From Paraburkholderia aromaticivorans (GTDB taxonomy: Bacteria > Pseudomonadota > Gammaproteobacteria > Burkholderiales > Burkholderiaceae): 64,000 bases of DNA. Under the pieces are notes generated by a model that made no database searches, had not been told where the DNA came from, and saw nothing but the letters and a program-made list of their open reading frames with translations. Within the stretch, counting starts at the first letter, position 1, and each line of letters begins with the position of its first letter. This document shows, piece after piece, positions 1 to 8,786 of the stretch. The stretch spans positions 2,046,001 to 2,110,000 of the forward strand of contig NZ_CP051514.1 in the NCBI RefSeq assembly GCF_012689525.1. Reading direction: 5' to 3'. Both the position numbers and the translations under genes were made by a program.

Positions 1-804
1 GACGGCGCTGGCGATTGACGAAACCTCGTACCGTCGCGGTCATGAGTATCTGACGCTGGTCGCCGACATGCAGGCGCGGCGGGTCGCGTTCGTCACCACA
101 GGCAAGGATGCCAGCACGATAGAGCGCTTTGCCACGTATCTGGGCGAGCATGGCGGCTCGCCCGGGCAAGTAAGCTCGGTCAGCATCGACATGTCGCCAG
201 CTTTCATCAAGGGCGTCAATGAACATCTCCCCGAAGCGCGAGTTACCTTTGACAAGTTCCACGTCGTCGCTCACGCGTCCAAGGCGCTCGACGCAGTACG
301 TCGCCAGCAGCAGAAACTCGACCCTCAGCTTAAAGGCATGCGTTGGACGTTGCTGAAGGACGCCGACAAACTGAACCTCGCGCAACTCACCGACCTTGAA
401 GCGTTGGTCAGTCAGTACACGACCAATCGCACCGCGCGAGCCTGGCTTTACCGGGAACAATTGCGCGACATTCTCGAGCGCAAACAAATCAATGTCGTCT
501 CCGAGATGCTGCACCAGTGGTGCACGAACGTCATGCGCTCCAAGGTCGAGCCCATGAAGGATGTCGTCAGCCTGATTCGCAGACATTTCGATGGAATCGT
601 TGCCTGGACCCAGACCCGTCAGACCAACGGTTTCATCGAGGCCATCAACGGCCTGTTTCAGGCAGCAAAGCGCAAGGCTCGTGGATATGCACGCTTTGAA
701 ACCATGCGCACGGTCTTGTTTCTCATTGCTGGAAAACTTAACTTCGCCGCGTTCAACGCGCATGCCCGCTGAGCCGCATTACCCACTGAGTTTTCAAAAG
801 AGCC
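1..804 (+). mobile_element. ISL3-family insertion sequence, right part (runs off the window start)
   Basis: The transposase frame is open from the first bases. It is followed by a terminal sequence ending in CAAAAGAGCC at about 804; its reverse complement, GGCTCTTTTG, has the look of ISL3-family ends. The left end is outside the window, so the inverted repeat and the expected 8-bp target duplication cannot be checked. The element lies directly beside the truncated third recombinase of the RIT element. Confidence 0.75.
2..772 (+). CDS. ISL3-family transposase, C-terminal part (5' end outside window)
   Basis: This is a DDE transposase that moves its ISL3 element by cut and paste. The frame is open upstream of the first ATG (68) back to base 2, where AIDETSYRRGHEYL carries an Asp of the catalytic triad in a typical ISL3 context. 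Further on are DMSPAFIKGV (second Asp region) and TNGFIEAINGLFQAAKRKARG, the usual C-terminal region with the catalytic Glu. The end near FLIAGKLNF is normal for the family. Only the N-terminal zinc-finger/HTH part is missing, because the window starts inside the gene. Confidence 0.88.
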   Translation, partial: TALAIDETSYRRGHEYLTLVADMQARRVAFVTTGKDASTIERFATYLGEHGGSPGQVSSVSIDMSPAFIKGVNEHLPEARVTFDKFHVVAHASKALDAVRRQQQKLDPQLKGMRWTLLKDADKLNLAQLTDLEALVSQYTTNRTARAWLYREQLRDILERKQINVVSEMLHQWCTNVMRSKVEPMKDVVSLIRRHFDGIVAWTQTRQTNGFIEAINGLFQAAKRKARGYARFETMRTVLFLIAGKLNFAAFNAHAR

Positions 805-813
805 GCACTTTTA

Positions 814-1485
814 TTATGCGCAGTCCACTACCGGTACCCGTGACCAAACACCCTTTACAAGGCGCCAAACGGACGTCCCTGGCGCGGAGCTGCGCATATT
901 CCCGAGTTCGTCATAGTTCCGACCCTTTCCGATTACCCTCACGTGTGCGCCGGTGCCAAGCACCACATCCTCGCGATTGAGTCCCGTCATCTCGGACAGG
1001 CGCAGACCGGTCTGTACCGCGACCAATAGAAAGGCGTGGTCGCGCCGGCCAGACCACGTGCCTTGATCAGGCGCGGCAAGCAAGGCGTCGACTTCTGGAT
1101 GCGTCAGAAAGTGAATCAGCGTACGGGTGAAGCGCTTGCTGGGGATGGCAAGCACCCGTTGGATCTGGGCGGCATGGTCTGGTGCTTCGTAAGCGGCGTA
1201 GCGAAAGAAAGAGTGAATCGCCGCGAGGCGCAGATTTCTGGTGCGAACACTAACGCCCTGGTTCTTCTCAATTTCGTCCAGGAACGCGACGATCAGAGGA
1301 GTATCGATGTCTTCGAGGTTTAGCTGCGACGGTGACTTATGCAGGCGCTGCTGCACGAACTTAAGGAATTGACGATAGGAATCGCGATAGGCACCGATGG
1401 TGTGAGGACTCGCCTGACGCTCTTGCATCAGGCGCTGCGTGAAGAACCGCTCCAGTAACGGAGCAAAGGTGGCAGCTTTATTCAT
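814..1485 (-). pseudogene. Third tyrosine recombinase of the RIT element, C-terminally truncated
   Basis: This is a phage-integrase-family recombinase. The N-terminal SAM-like DNA-binding domain (about residues 1-105, with ASPHTIGAYRDSYRQFL) and the start of the catalytic domain are present, including the first catalytic Arg in TGLRLSEMTGLNREDV. After VRVIGKGR (about residue 185) the protein runs into unrelated sequence and stops. The HxxR box and nucleophilic Tyr are therefore missing and it should be inactive. Full-length members of this position are usually over 300 aa; this is 223 aa. The start overlaps the stop of the second recombinase by 4 nt. Confidence 0.8.
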
Positions 1486-2426
1486 GGCCGGTCCTCCCAG
1501 AGTTGTTCGAGCCGGCGCATCGCCTCGCGCATCAGTTCAGGCGAGCCGTTCAGATACCACTGGGTATCCGCGACGTGAGCATGGCCGAGGTAGGCTGACA
1601 GGATGGGCAGACGGCGCTCCGGGTCATCTCCAGACTTGTACCAGCGCACAAGTGCGTTCGTCGCGAAAACGTGTCTCATGTCGTGCAGACGCGGCCCGCG
1701 ACTGTCGGATGCCCCGCGCAAACCAATCTGTCGCGACAATGAATAAAAAGTGCGATGGATCTCACCGACATCCATCCTGTTACCCCAACTGGAAACAAAG
1801 AGATAGGGGGATACCGGTCGACCCGCCCAGTGATGCTCACGCCGCGTGATGTAGTCCGCGAGCACCTTGCATGTCGAGGCATGCAAAGGAATGAGTCTGG
1901 TCTTTCCGAGCTTCGCGCCTCGGATCGTCAATATCGCCTCCGTCAGATCCACATCCTGAAGTTCGAGATTGCGCACTTCACCCAGGCGCATGCCCGTCAC
2001 GCTCAACAGCCCGAACAGGCAATGATAGGTCCAGGGCAGCAGTGCACCCCGTTCATAGTGGTATGGCATCTGCAGCGCCGCCTGTAGCAGGCTACGGATC
2101 TCGGCGGCCGAGTATAGGTACGGCCGAGCCCGCTTCGGTCGAAATGGCAATAAACCCGGTGCGGGTATTTCCGTGCGGGGATCGGTAGCACTACGATATC
2201 GCGCGAACCCACGCAACCAGCTCATTCGTTGCGCCCAGCGGTCGGGCTGGACATTTGCGGGTTGCCGAGCCCAGGCGAGGGCCAACGTCTGCGTAATGTA
2301 AGAAGCTCGATGCTGTTCCATGAACGCGACGAAATCTGGTAGCGCCGTGCTCTCCTCCCTCAATTTGAATCCCAGGCTATGCCTCAGATCGAGGTAATCC
2401 TGAACAGCCTGCCGAAGCGCGTTCAT
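1482..2426 (-). CDS. Second tyrosine recombinase of the RIT element
   Basis: A 314-aa site-specific recombinase. The N-terminal arm-binding domain covers about residues 1-95. The catalytic domain shows Arg I in TGMRLGEVRNLELQDVDL, the HxxR box in HDMRHVFATNAL, an AYLGHAHVADT box and the nucleophile in TQWYLNG. All catalytic residues are visible, so it looks intact. It overlaps its upstream partner by 4 nt (ATGA type) and its downstream partner by 4 nt, indicating translational coupling of the trio. In known RIT elements the three proteins are thought to act together; the individual role of each is not clear. Confidence 0.88.
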   Translation of the reverse strand: MNALRQAVQDYLDLRHSLGFKLREESTALPDFVAFMEQHRASYITQTLALAWARQPANVQPDRWAQRMSWLRGFARYRSATDPRTEIPAPGLLPFRPKRARPYLYSAAEIRSLLQAALQMPYHYERGALLPWTYHCLFGLLSVTGMRLGEVRNLELQDVDLTEAILTIRGAKLGKTRLIPLHASTCKVLADYITRREHHWAGRPVSPYLFVSSWGNRMDVGEIHRTFYSLSRQIGLRGASDSRGPRLHDMRHVFATNALVRWYKSGDDPERRLPILSAYLGHAHVADTQWYLNGSPELMREAMRRLEQLWEDRP

Positions 2427-3661
2427 CGTACACCTCCGGGCCAGGGCAACGCGAGTTCACGCAATGCTTTGATGTCGACCCGAGTGTAGATCATCGTGCT
2501 CTGTGGGTGACGATGACCCAACACCTCGCCAATCTCGCTGAGCGAAGCTCCATGGTTCAGCATCTGGGTAGCCAGTCCGTGGCGAAACTGATGGGCACCC
2601 GTTGTGGGCGCGTCGATGCCAGCGCGCTTAAGTGCACGCCGAACGACGCAGCCGAGACCACTTGGCCCACGAAAGCCGGTGATGTGCGCGCGTGCACGTA
2701 AAAATACGCGGCGACTGGCGCTCTTCGGCCGCCCATGTTGCAAGTAGGCGGCGATGGCTTTGCCGACGTCCGCAGGTAAGGGTAGCTCGATGCGTTGTCC
2801 ACCCTTGGTGCGCACGCTCAGTTGACCTGCGTCCCAGTCAATATCATCGAGCTCGAGGAAGACCACCTCACTGGAGCGCAACCCCAATCGCGCGAGCACC
2901 AGCAGGATCGCGTAGTCGCGACGACCGACTGCAGTCCGTCGATCGATGCTATCCAGCAACTTCCGTGTCTGGTCTGCTGAGATTCCCCGGGGAATTGACG
3001 GCATCGACCAGTTGGCGACCACGGGCACGGCGGCAGCGAGGTCCAGCGTAATGTCGCCGCGATAGCGCAAATAGCGCAGAAAGGATCGCAGGGCAGTGGT
3101 CATAATCTTCGCCTGTTTTAAATGCAGTCGTGGCGCCTGAACTTGCACAAAGTGCACGACATCGGCCGCACGTAGTTTCGATAGCATGACCTTCCCGTCG
3201 CCGAAACGATGTTTGAGAAACTCTCGGACGAACGGCACGTAATGAATGATTGTGGCTCTGGCGAGAGCTTGAATATTGCGCAAGTACTCCTCGTACTCCT
3301 GTACACACCGCTCAGCTGGCGAAATCCGAATTGTTGCCATCTGCTCAGGCGGAACCACGCCTTCGCCACGAAGAAAATCAATAAGCTGTCTGAGCGCTGC
3401 CCGATCATCGTTGCGAGGCTGGAAATGCAGGGCACGATAGCGTAAATATCGTGTTGCGTGATCGAGGCCGATATCCCGTACTTCGACACCTCTCTGTTTA
3501 AGCCATCGACTGAAACATGCGGCGATCCGGACCTTCCGTTTCAGGGACCACACGTTGTAACCCTGCGCGCTGATGGAGTTGGCAAAGGATGATAAATGGG
3601 CTGCGAGTGGACCTTCAGGTTCTCGCGAGAGAACGACCTGATCATGAATGATGTACTTCAC
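2423..3661 (-). CDS. First tyrosine recombinase of the RIT element
   Basis: A 412-aa tyrosine recombinase and the promoter-proximal gene of the trio. Residues 1-120 are an N-terminal extension. Residues about 120-215 form the SAM-like core-binding domain (VQEYEEYLRNIQALARATI). The catalytic domain contains LGLRSSEVVFLELDDIDWD (Arg I), HQFRHGLATQML (HxxR), GEVLGHRHPQSTMIYTRVD with the Tyr nucleophile. Every catalytic position is intact. The ATG at 3661 is preceded on the minus strand by an AAGGAG-like motif (GGGAAGGAGTTCGTCGTG). Confidence 0.88.
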   Translation of the reverse strand: MKYIIHDQVVLSREPEGPLAAHLSSFANSISAQGYNVWSLKRKVRIAACFSRWLKQRGVEVRDIGLDHATRYLRYRALHFQPRNDDRAALRQLIDFLRGEGVVPPEQMATIRISPAERCVQEYEEYLRNIQALARATIIHYVPFVREFLKHRFGDGKVMLSKLRAADVVHFVQVQAPRLHLKQAKIMTTALRSFLRYLRYRGDITLDLAAAVPVVANWSMPSIPRGISADQTRKLLDSIDRRTAVGRRDYAILLVLARLGLRSSEVVFLELDDIDWDAGQLSVRTKGGQRIELPLPADVGKAIAAYLQHGRPKSASRRVFLRARAHITGFRGPSGLGCVVRRALKRAGIDAPTTGAHQFRHGLATQMLNHGASLSEIGEVLGHRHPQSTMIYTRVDIKALRELALPWPGGVR

Positions 3662-3820
3662 GACGAACTCCTTCCCCGACCTGGGGAGCGGGTGGAAGGA
3701 GCCCAGATTATCTCTATCCCGCGTTGCGCATTTGCCCGGGAATACGCGCTATCACGCGGCTACAAGACATAACCCGGAAGGGTACATAGTGCCGCTTATC
3801 TACCCAGCGATATAAGCGTC

Positions 3821-3925
3821 ACACCACCGCCAACGCTCGGTCAGCATACCGACGAGGTGCTCGCATCGCTTTGCGGGATGCGTGCGGGCGATATCGAGGC
3901 GCTGCGCGTGCGCGCGATCGTATGA
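3821..3925 (+). pseudogene. Remnant of a CaiB/BaiF-type CoA-transferase (last about 34 codons)
   Basis: The frame reads PPPTLGQHTDEVLASLCGMR and then ends in DIEALRVRAIV before TGA at 3923-3925. LGQHTDEVL followed by a short helix is the characteristic C-terminus of family III CoA-transferases. Nothing upstream belongs to the gene, because the RIT element abuts it. This was probably the gene preceding the TPP-enzyme operon, and it suggests that the operon originally processed CoA thioesters. The call rests on the tail alone. Confidence 0.6.
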
Positions 3926-4009
3926 AAGAACGGCACAGCTGCAATCGCGAACCGGGCCGGCGTTCTTTGCCAGCCAGGGCGCATATCGTTGAATCGGAGA
4001 AAGTACAGC

Positions 4010-5551
4010 ATGAACGGCGCTGAGAGTCTTGTTACCACGTTGCTGGAGTCAGGCATCGACACCTGCTTTGCCAATCCTGGAACCAGTGAGATGCACTTTG
4101 TTGCGGCACTGGATCAGATCCCGGGTATGCGTTGCGTGCTCGGCCTACAGGAAAACATCGTGACCGGCATGGCCGATGGTTACTATCGTATCGCCGGCAA
4201 GCCGGCAAGTACGCTGTTGCACTGCGGCGCGGGGCTCGCCAATGGGTGGGCCAACCTGCACAACGCTCGCCGCGCCAATAGCGGCATCGTCAATATCGTG
4301 GGCGATCAGGCGACCTATCATCACCCGTTCGATGCACCGCTCACCGCCGATACCGCTGGCCTCGCAAGTGCCGTTTCGCGCTGGGTGCGCACGAGCCGGC
4401 ACGCGGCCGACGTGGGCAGGGACGCGGCGGCGGCGGTGGCCGCCGCGCGAACCGCCCCCGGACAGATCGCCACGCTCATTCTGCCTTCGGACACCTCCTG
4501 GGATGCGGGCGGCGTCGCCGCGCGCGCGATGGCCGTCCCCGCAGCGCCCGCCATCGACCCGCTTGCGGTCGAGACCGCTGCAAGTATCCTTAGGTGCAAT
4601 ACGAACGTGCTCATTCTGCTTGGCGGACACTGTGCGATGCCGCAAGCGCAAGCACTGGCATGGCGCATCGCCAGCGCGACGGGCGCGACGCTGAAGTACG
4701 AGTATGTGAACGGACGCGTGGCGCGCGGACGTGGACGCCTGCCGATCGAGCGTCTGCCGTACAACACCGATCAGGCCGTAAAGCTACTGGAGCCGTTCCA
4801 GCACATCATTCTGGTCAATGCGAAAGCCCCGGTCGGGTTCTTTGCGTACCCAGGCAAGCCTTCCATTCAATATTCGAGCACCGCACAGATCCACACCTTG
4901 TCGCGCGTCGATCAGGATCCCGTTTCCGCACTGCTGGCGCTCGCGGAAGCGCTGAATGCGCCGCCCGCAGACATACCCGATGCCGGTCCGCGACCCGAAG
5001 CGGGCCGGGGCACACCAACGCAGGAAGGCCTCGCGCAGACGCTGGCCGCACTGATGCCTGAGAACGCCATCGTGTCCGACGAGAGCATTTCGTTCGGACG
5101 CGGCTTTTACCGGCTCACTCATGGTGCCGCGCCGCACGACTGGCTTCAACTGACTGGGGGCGCCATCGGCGACGGCCTTCCTGTGGCGACCGGCGCGGCA
5201 GTGGCAAGCAGTGGCTCAAGGAGAGTCATCAGCCTGCAGGCGGACGGCTCGGCCATGTATTCGTTACAGTCCTTGTGGACGCAGGCCCGCGAGAAGCTGC
5301 CCTGCACGACGATCCTTCTCAGCAACCGGAAATACAACATTCTGATCGGCGAATACCAGAATGTGGGTGCCACTCCTGGCCCGACTGCGATGGGCATGCT
5401 CGATCTCTCCAATCCCGATCTCGACTGGGTCAAGCTGGCCAATGGCATGGGCGTGGAAGCAGCGCGCGCGACGACACTGGAATCTTGTGCGGACCTGATG
5501 AAGCAGAGCTTTTTGCAGAACGGTCCATTCCTGATCGAACTGATCATCTGA
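4010..5551 (+). CDS. ThDP-dependent enzyme, acetolactate synthase / benzoylformate decarboxylase-like
   Basis: A 513-aa cytoplasmic thiamine-diphosphate enzyme. The N-terminal PYR domain has DTCFANPGTSEMHFV and the Glu that activates ThDP in GLQENIVTGMADGYY (about residue 47). The central domain spans about 190-320. The C-terminal PP domain has QADGSAMYSLQ, ending the metal site at LSNRKYN. The family includes acetolactate synthases, benzoylformate decarboxylases and oxalyl-CoA-type lyases; substrate cannot be read from sequence. ATG 4010 is preferred over TTG 3989 because GGAGA lies 8-12 nt upstream. It is followed closely by a dehydrogenase and a cupin and looks like the first gene of an operon. 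Confidence 0.85.
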   Translation: MNGAESLVTTLLESGIDTCFANPGTSEMHFVAALDQIPGMRCVLGLQENIVTGMADGYYRIAGKPASTLLHCGAGLANGWANLHNARRANSGIVNIVGDQATYHHPFDAPLTADTAGLASAVSRWVRTSRHAADVGRDAAAAVAAARTAPGQIATLILPSDTSWDAGGVAARAMAVPAAPAIDPLAVETAASILRCNTNVLILLGGHCAMPQAQALAWRIASATGATLKYEYVNGRVARGRGRLPIERLPYNTDQAVKLLEPFQHIILVNAKAPVGFFAYPGKPSIQYSSTAQIHTLSRVDQDPVSALLALAEALNAPPADIPDAGPRPEAGRGTPTQEGLAQTLAALMPENAIVSDESISFGRGFYRLTHGAAPHDWLQLTGGAIGDGLPVATGAAVASSGSRRVISLQADGSAMYSLQSLWTQAREKLPCTTILLSNRKYNILIGEYQNVGATPGPTAMGMLDLSNPDLDWVKLANGMGVEAARATTLESCADLMKQSFLQNGPFLIELII

Positions 5552-5614
5552 AAAGAGCCGGTAGCCAAAGCAATGTCACGCACGGCGCCGGATAAATGAC
5601 GGAGACTTATCAAC

Positions 5615-6523
5615 GTGAGCGATATCACGCATCTCGGCTTTCTGGGCCTCGGAAACATGGGCGCCGCGATTGCCCTGCGGCTCATTCATCCAGGCTCGAC
5701 GCTGCATGTGTTCGACCCGAATCCCGAAGCAGTCAGGCCGCTGGTCGAAGCTGGCGCGACGGCGCATGCCAGCCCCCGCTTAGTGGCGGATGCGGCGTCC
5801 GTTGTCATGGCCTGTCTGCCGAACAGTGACGTGTGTGAACGCGTGCTGTTCGGGCAGGATGCCGTGGCTGCGGGCAGGAGAGTGCAAACATATATCGAGA
5901 TGTCCACGCTGGGGCCGACTGTGGTCTCGTCGAATACGAAGCGGCTCGCTGCCTCGAACATCGTGACCATCGATGCACCAGTCAGCGGCGGCCCCGCTGC
6001 GGCGCGGGCGGGCACCTTGTCCATCATGCTGTCGGGCAACGACGATGTCGTTGCCACCGCGATGCCATGGCTCACACTCATCGCAAAGAAGATCTGCAGA
6101 CTTGGCGAACAGCCCGGCCAGGCCCAGGCAATGAAGCTAGTGAACAACATCATGCTCGCAGCCAATATGGTCGTGGCTTCTGAGGCGCTTACCATCGGCG
6201 CAAAGGCAGGACTCGACGCGGACGCCATGATCGAGGTGATCCGGTCGAGCACCGGGAACAGCGCGGCCGCGGATATCCTCGCCCGCTTCGCCATCTGCGG
6301 TGCATTTGACTTTGGTGCGCACATGTCGATCGTGGCAAAGGACGTGGAGCTCGCCATTGACGAAGCGAGAGCACTCGACGTGCCGGTGCCCGTGCTGAAC
6401 GAAGCGCGAGATCTCTGGCATGTCGCAATCGAACAGGGCCGGGGACGCGACGACTTCACGTCCATCCTCAAAATCGTGGAATCACGCGGCGGCGTAGTGG
6501 TTCGTGGCGTACCACGACAATAA
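5615..6523 (+). CDS. NAD(P)-dependent beta-hydroxyacid dehydrogenase (HIBADH / tartronate-semialdehyde reductase family)
   Basis: A 302-aa oxidoreductase of the 3-hydroxyisobutyrate dehydrogenase superfamily. The Rossmann motif FLGLGNMGAAIALRL is at the N-terminus. DAPVSGGPAAARAGTLSIM marks the substrate-binding loop (about residues 122-140), and the catalytic Lys sits in MKLVNNIMLAANM (about 172). The C-terminal all-alpha dimerisation domain is complete. The start is GTG 5615, in the normal position for the family (SDITHLGFLGLG). It lies 63 nt after the ThDP enzyme, so it probably reduces the aldehyde or semialdehyde that enzyme makes. This coupling is inferred from position. Confidence 0.88.
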   Translation: MSDITHLGFLGLGNMGAAIALRLIHPGSTLHVFDPNPEAVRPLVEAGATAHASPRLVADAASVVMACLPNSDVCERVLFGQDAVAAGRRVQTYIEMSTLGPTVVSSNTKRLAASNIVTIDAPVSGGPAAARAGTLSIMLSGNDDVVATAMPWLTLIAKKICRLGEQPGQAQAMKLVNNIMLAANMVVASEALTIGAKAGLDADAMIEVIRSSTGNSAAADILARFAICGAFDFGAHMSIVAKDVELAIDEARALDVPVPVLNEARDLWHVAIEQGRGRDDFTSILKIVESRGGVVVRGVPRQ

Positions 6524-6576
6524 CCCGCCGCGAGATTTCCCTACCCCGCCAACAGTTTCACACAACGGAGCAAATC

Positions 6577-7020
6577 ATGAATTCCGTCGACAGCGATAAA
6601 GCCGCTTCTCCTGCGACAGCCAGCGATAGCGCCGAGCTGATTGCAAAACTTGCCTACGCCACCCCGGAGACCGCACCGCTGGTGCCGGGGCGCCGCGAAT
6701 TTTTCAAATACCGCGATCTTGGCGTCACCGATGCCACGGACGGGCGCATGCGCGCGCAGCTCACTATTGCCACGGGCGACATGCAGCAGACCGGATGGCA
6801 TTACCACTTGTGCGAGTCCCAATTCATCTTCACGTTGCGAGGGTGGGTGGATCTCCTGATTGAGGATGGCCGGAAGATTCGCGTGAGCGCAGGCGAATCG
6901 CTGCTTATTCCGGGTGGGCTCAAGCATAACGAGATCGCCATCTCGCAAGACTTTGAGCTTCTCGAAGTGTCCGTGCCGGCCCCCGGTGTCACAATAGTTG
7001 TCGCCTCTGAATTTTCTTAA
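6577..7020 (+). CDS. Cupin-domain protein, C-terminus clipped by an IS3 insertion
   Basis: A 147-aa single-cupin protein. Metal-binding positions are in TGWHYHLCESQFIFTLRG (His-x-His and downstream residues) and SLLIPGGLKHNEI (second cupin motif with His). The function could be a small dioxygenase, an isomerase or a sensor; none can be chosen. Residues up to PAPGVTI are native. The final IVVASEFS are encoded by the left end of the IS3 element, which begins at 6995. Only a few C-terminal residues seem lost, so the cupin fold may still form. It is the third gene of the ThDP-enzyme operon. Confidence 0.75.
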   Translation: MNSVDSDKAASPATASDSAELIAKLAYATPETAPLVPGRREFFKYRDLGVTDATDGRMRAQLTIATGDMQQTGWHYHLCESQFIFTLRGWVDLLIEDGRKIRVSAGESLLIPGGLKHNEIAISQDFELLEVSVPAPGVTIVVASEFS

Positions 7021-7042
7021 ATTGAAGAGTCAGAGGTGCAGG

Positions 7043-7543
7043 TTGAAGGCGAAACAAACGTATTCTGTCGAGTTCAAAGAGCAAGCGCTGTCGAAAGTTT
7101 TGCAGCGCGGGAGCCGCACGGTTGGATCGGTGGCCGACGAATTGAACATGAATTTACTGACATTAAGGAAGTGGATGAGAGGTAGCGCCGCTGCGGGTCG
7201 GAGCTCAGGCTCCGGACTAGCAAAACGTCCAGAAGACTGGTCGCCGGAAGAACGGCTGCTGGCTTTGCATGAGAGCCACGGCCTGGTCGACGAAGCACTG
7301 AACGCGTGGTGTCGTGAGCGGGGGCTGTTCGCTCATCATCTCACGCAGTGGCGCATGGATTTTTGCGCCGTCGGCGGGACCGGCGGTCGGCGTGAGAACG
7401 GCCAGGAAGTACGGGATCTGAAGCAAGCCAATGTCCAATTACAGCGCGAATTGAACCGCAAGGAGAAAGCGCTGGCGGAGGCGGCGGCGCTGTTGGTGCT
7501 GCAAAAAAAGTATCGTGCGCTGTTCGAGGGCGAGGCCGAATGA
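7043..7543 (+). CDS. IS3-family transposase OrfA
   Basis: The DNA-binding subunit of an IS3 transposase. The N-terminal HTH of the InsE/HTH_Tnp_1 type (YSVEFKEQALSKVLQRGSR, then VADELNMNLLTLRKWM) is followed by a second helical region. The C-terminus is a leucine-zipper-like coiled coil rich in heptads (QANVQLQRELNRKEKALAEA). The start is uncertain: TTG 7043 gives the usual family N-terminus, and the open frame reaches 6998 inside the IS end. It overlaps OrfB by 4 nt, as is usual for elements that make a fused OrfAB by frameshifting. Confidence 0.85.
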   Translation: MKAKQTYSVEFKEQALSKVLQRGSRTVGSVADELNMNLLTLRKWMRGSAAAGRSSGSGLAKRPEDWSPEERLLALHESHGLVDEALNAWCRERGLFAHHLTQWRMDFCAVGGTGGRRENGQEVRDLKQANVQLQRELNRKEKALAEAAALLVLQKKYRALFEGEAE

Positions 7544-8619
7544 CAGCCCTTGAAGAGCGCAAGACATTGATCGGCCTGATCAGCGAGGCGACCCTGGCGG
7601 GGGCTCGCCAGGCGCCCGCGTGTGAGATGCTGGGGCTGAGCGCACGGACGGTTCAGCGTTGGCAAGGTGGCGAACCTGACGCGGTGGACGGGCGCTCGTT
7701 ACGACACCATGAGCCATCTCACAAGCTGAGCGCCGAGGAACGCACCGAGCTGCTGGCAGTTGCGAACTCGGCCGAGTTTGGTCATTTGCCGCCGAGCCAG
7801 ATCGTGCCTCGGCTGGCTGACCAGCAACGCTATATCGCCTCGGAGTCGACGTTCTATCGGGTGCTGAAAGCCGAGAAGCAGCTTGCCCATCGGCGCAGTG
7901 AACGGCCGGTCAAATCATGCGGCAAACCACGAGCGGTTCGCGCGGACGCGCCGAATCAGCTTTACAGTTGGGACATCACGTACTTGCCGGCGACGATCCG
8001 CGGGCAGTACTTTTATCTGTATCTGTTTATGGACGTGTTCAGCCGCAAGATCGTCGGCTGGCAGGTCTACGCCGAAGAGAGTAGCGCCCAGGCCAGCGAG
8101 GTGCTCAAGGATCTATGCGCGCGTGAGGCGATACAGCCCAACCAGGTAATTTTGCACTCCGACAACGGCGGCCCAATGAAGGGCGCCACGATGCTTGCCA
8201 CCTTGCAGGCCTTGGGCGTGATGCCGTCGTTGAGTCGCCCCGGCGTGAGCAACGACAACCCCTATTCGGAATCGTTGTTCAAAACGCTGAAGTACCGGCC
8301 CGCTTATCCGTTAGAGGCATTCGATACCCTGTTCGCCGCCCGCACCTGGGTTGCAGAACTGGTGCGCTGGTACAACCACGAACACCGCCACAGTGCGATC
8401 CGTTTCGTGACGCCGGCCCAGCGCCATGCGAATCTTGATCAGGACATCCTCGAGCGCCGCAAGGCGCTCTACGAGGGTGCGCGCGAACGTCATCCGCTAC
8501 GATGGAAAGGTGCCACGCGGGACTGGCAGCGCGTTCATGTCGTGCATCTGAATCCCGATCGTGCTGAGCCGACGGTCAACATTCGACGACCCCGTAACCA
8601 GGAATTAAAAGCAGCCTGA
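7540..8619 (+). CDS. IS3-family transposase OrfB (DDE integrase)
   Basis: The catalytic subunit, 359 aa. An N-terminal HTH region (ARQAPACEMLGLSARTVQRW) precedes the rve integrase core. The catalytic residues are visible as SWDITYLPA (first Asp), ILHSDNGGPMKG (second Asp) and DNPYSESLFKTLKYRP (Glu). The C-terminus with WYNHEHRHSAIRFVTPAQRH is typical. It appears full length and intact, so this IS copy may be active. Confidence 0.92.
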   Translation: MTALEERKTLIGLISEATLAGARQAPACEMLGLSARTVQRWQGGEPDAVDGRSLRHHEPSHKLSAEERTELLAVANSAEFGHLPPSQIVPRLADQQRYIASESTFYRVLKAEKQLAHRRSERPVKSCGKPRAVRADAPNQLYSWDITYLPATIRGQYFYLYLFMDVFSRKIVGWQVYAEESSAQASEVLKDLCAREAIQPNQVILHSDNGGPMKGATMLATLQALGVMPSLSRPGVSNDNPYSESLFKTLKYRPAYPLEAFDTLFAARTWVAELVRWYNHEHRHSAIRFVTPAQRHANLDQDILERRKALYEGARERHPLRWKGATRDWQRVHVVHLNPDRAEPTVNIRRPRNQELKAA

Positions 8620-8786
8620 ATTCAAAACGTCGAGGCGACAACTAGCTGGAAAACTTCCGCCGGCGAAGATGGGCACGGTAGCCTGCGACCCGCCCGAGGC
8701 CTTCGCTTCCCAACCGTAATGGATTCGTGGATGCATGCCAACATGAGCCGACATTGAACGACATATCGAACGCAGAGGAACTTCAA

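Larger units (their letters stand above)
814..3820 (-). mobile_element. RIT (recombinase-in-trio) element, truncated at its distal end
   Basis: Three tyrosine recombinase genes lie head to tail on the minus strand with 4-nt overlaps (3661-2423, 2426-1482, 1485-814). This is the hallmark of RIT elements. The third gene is cut short next to the ISL3 element. Downstream (3821) the sequence switches abruptly to the last codons of a CoA-transferase, so the element appears to have inserted in or replaced part of that gene. I could not define the terminal inverted repeats by eye, so both outer boundaries are approximate. Confidence 0.75.
6995..8644 (+). mobile_element. IS3-family insertion sequence
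   Basis: About 1.65 kb with two overlapping ORFs. The left end TAGTTGTCGCCTC (6995-7007) is an exact inverted copy of the right end (8632-8644). Imperfect similarity continues inward. No convincing target duplication is visible, so recombination or a deletion after insertion is possible. It separates the cupin from the DUF1330 gene. Confidence 0.88.
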
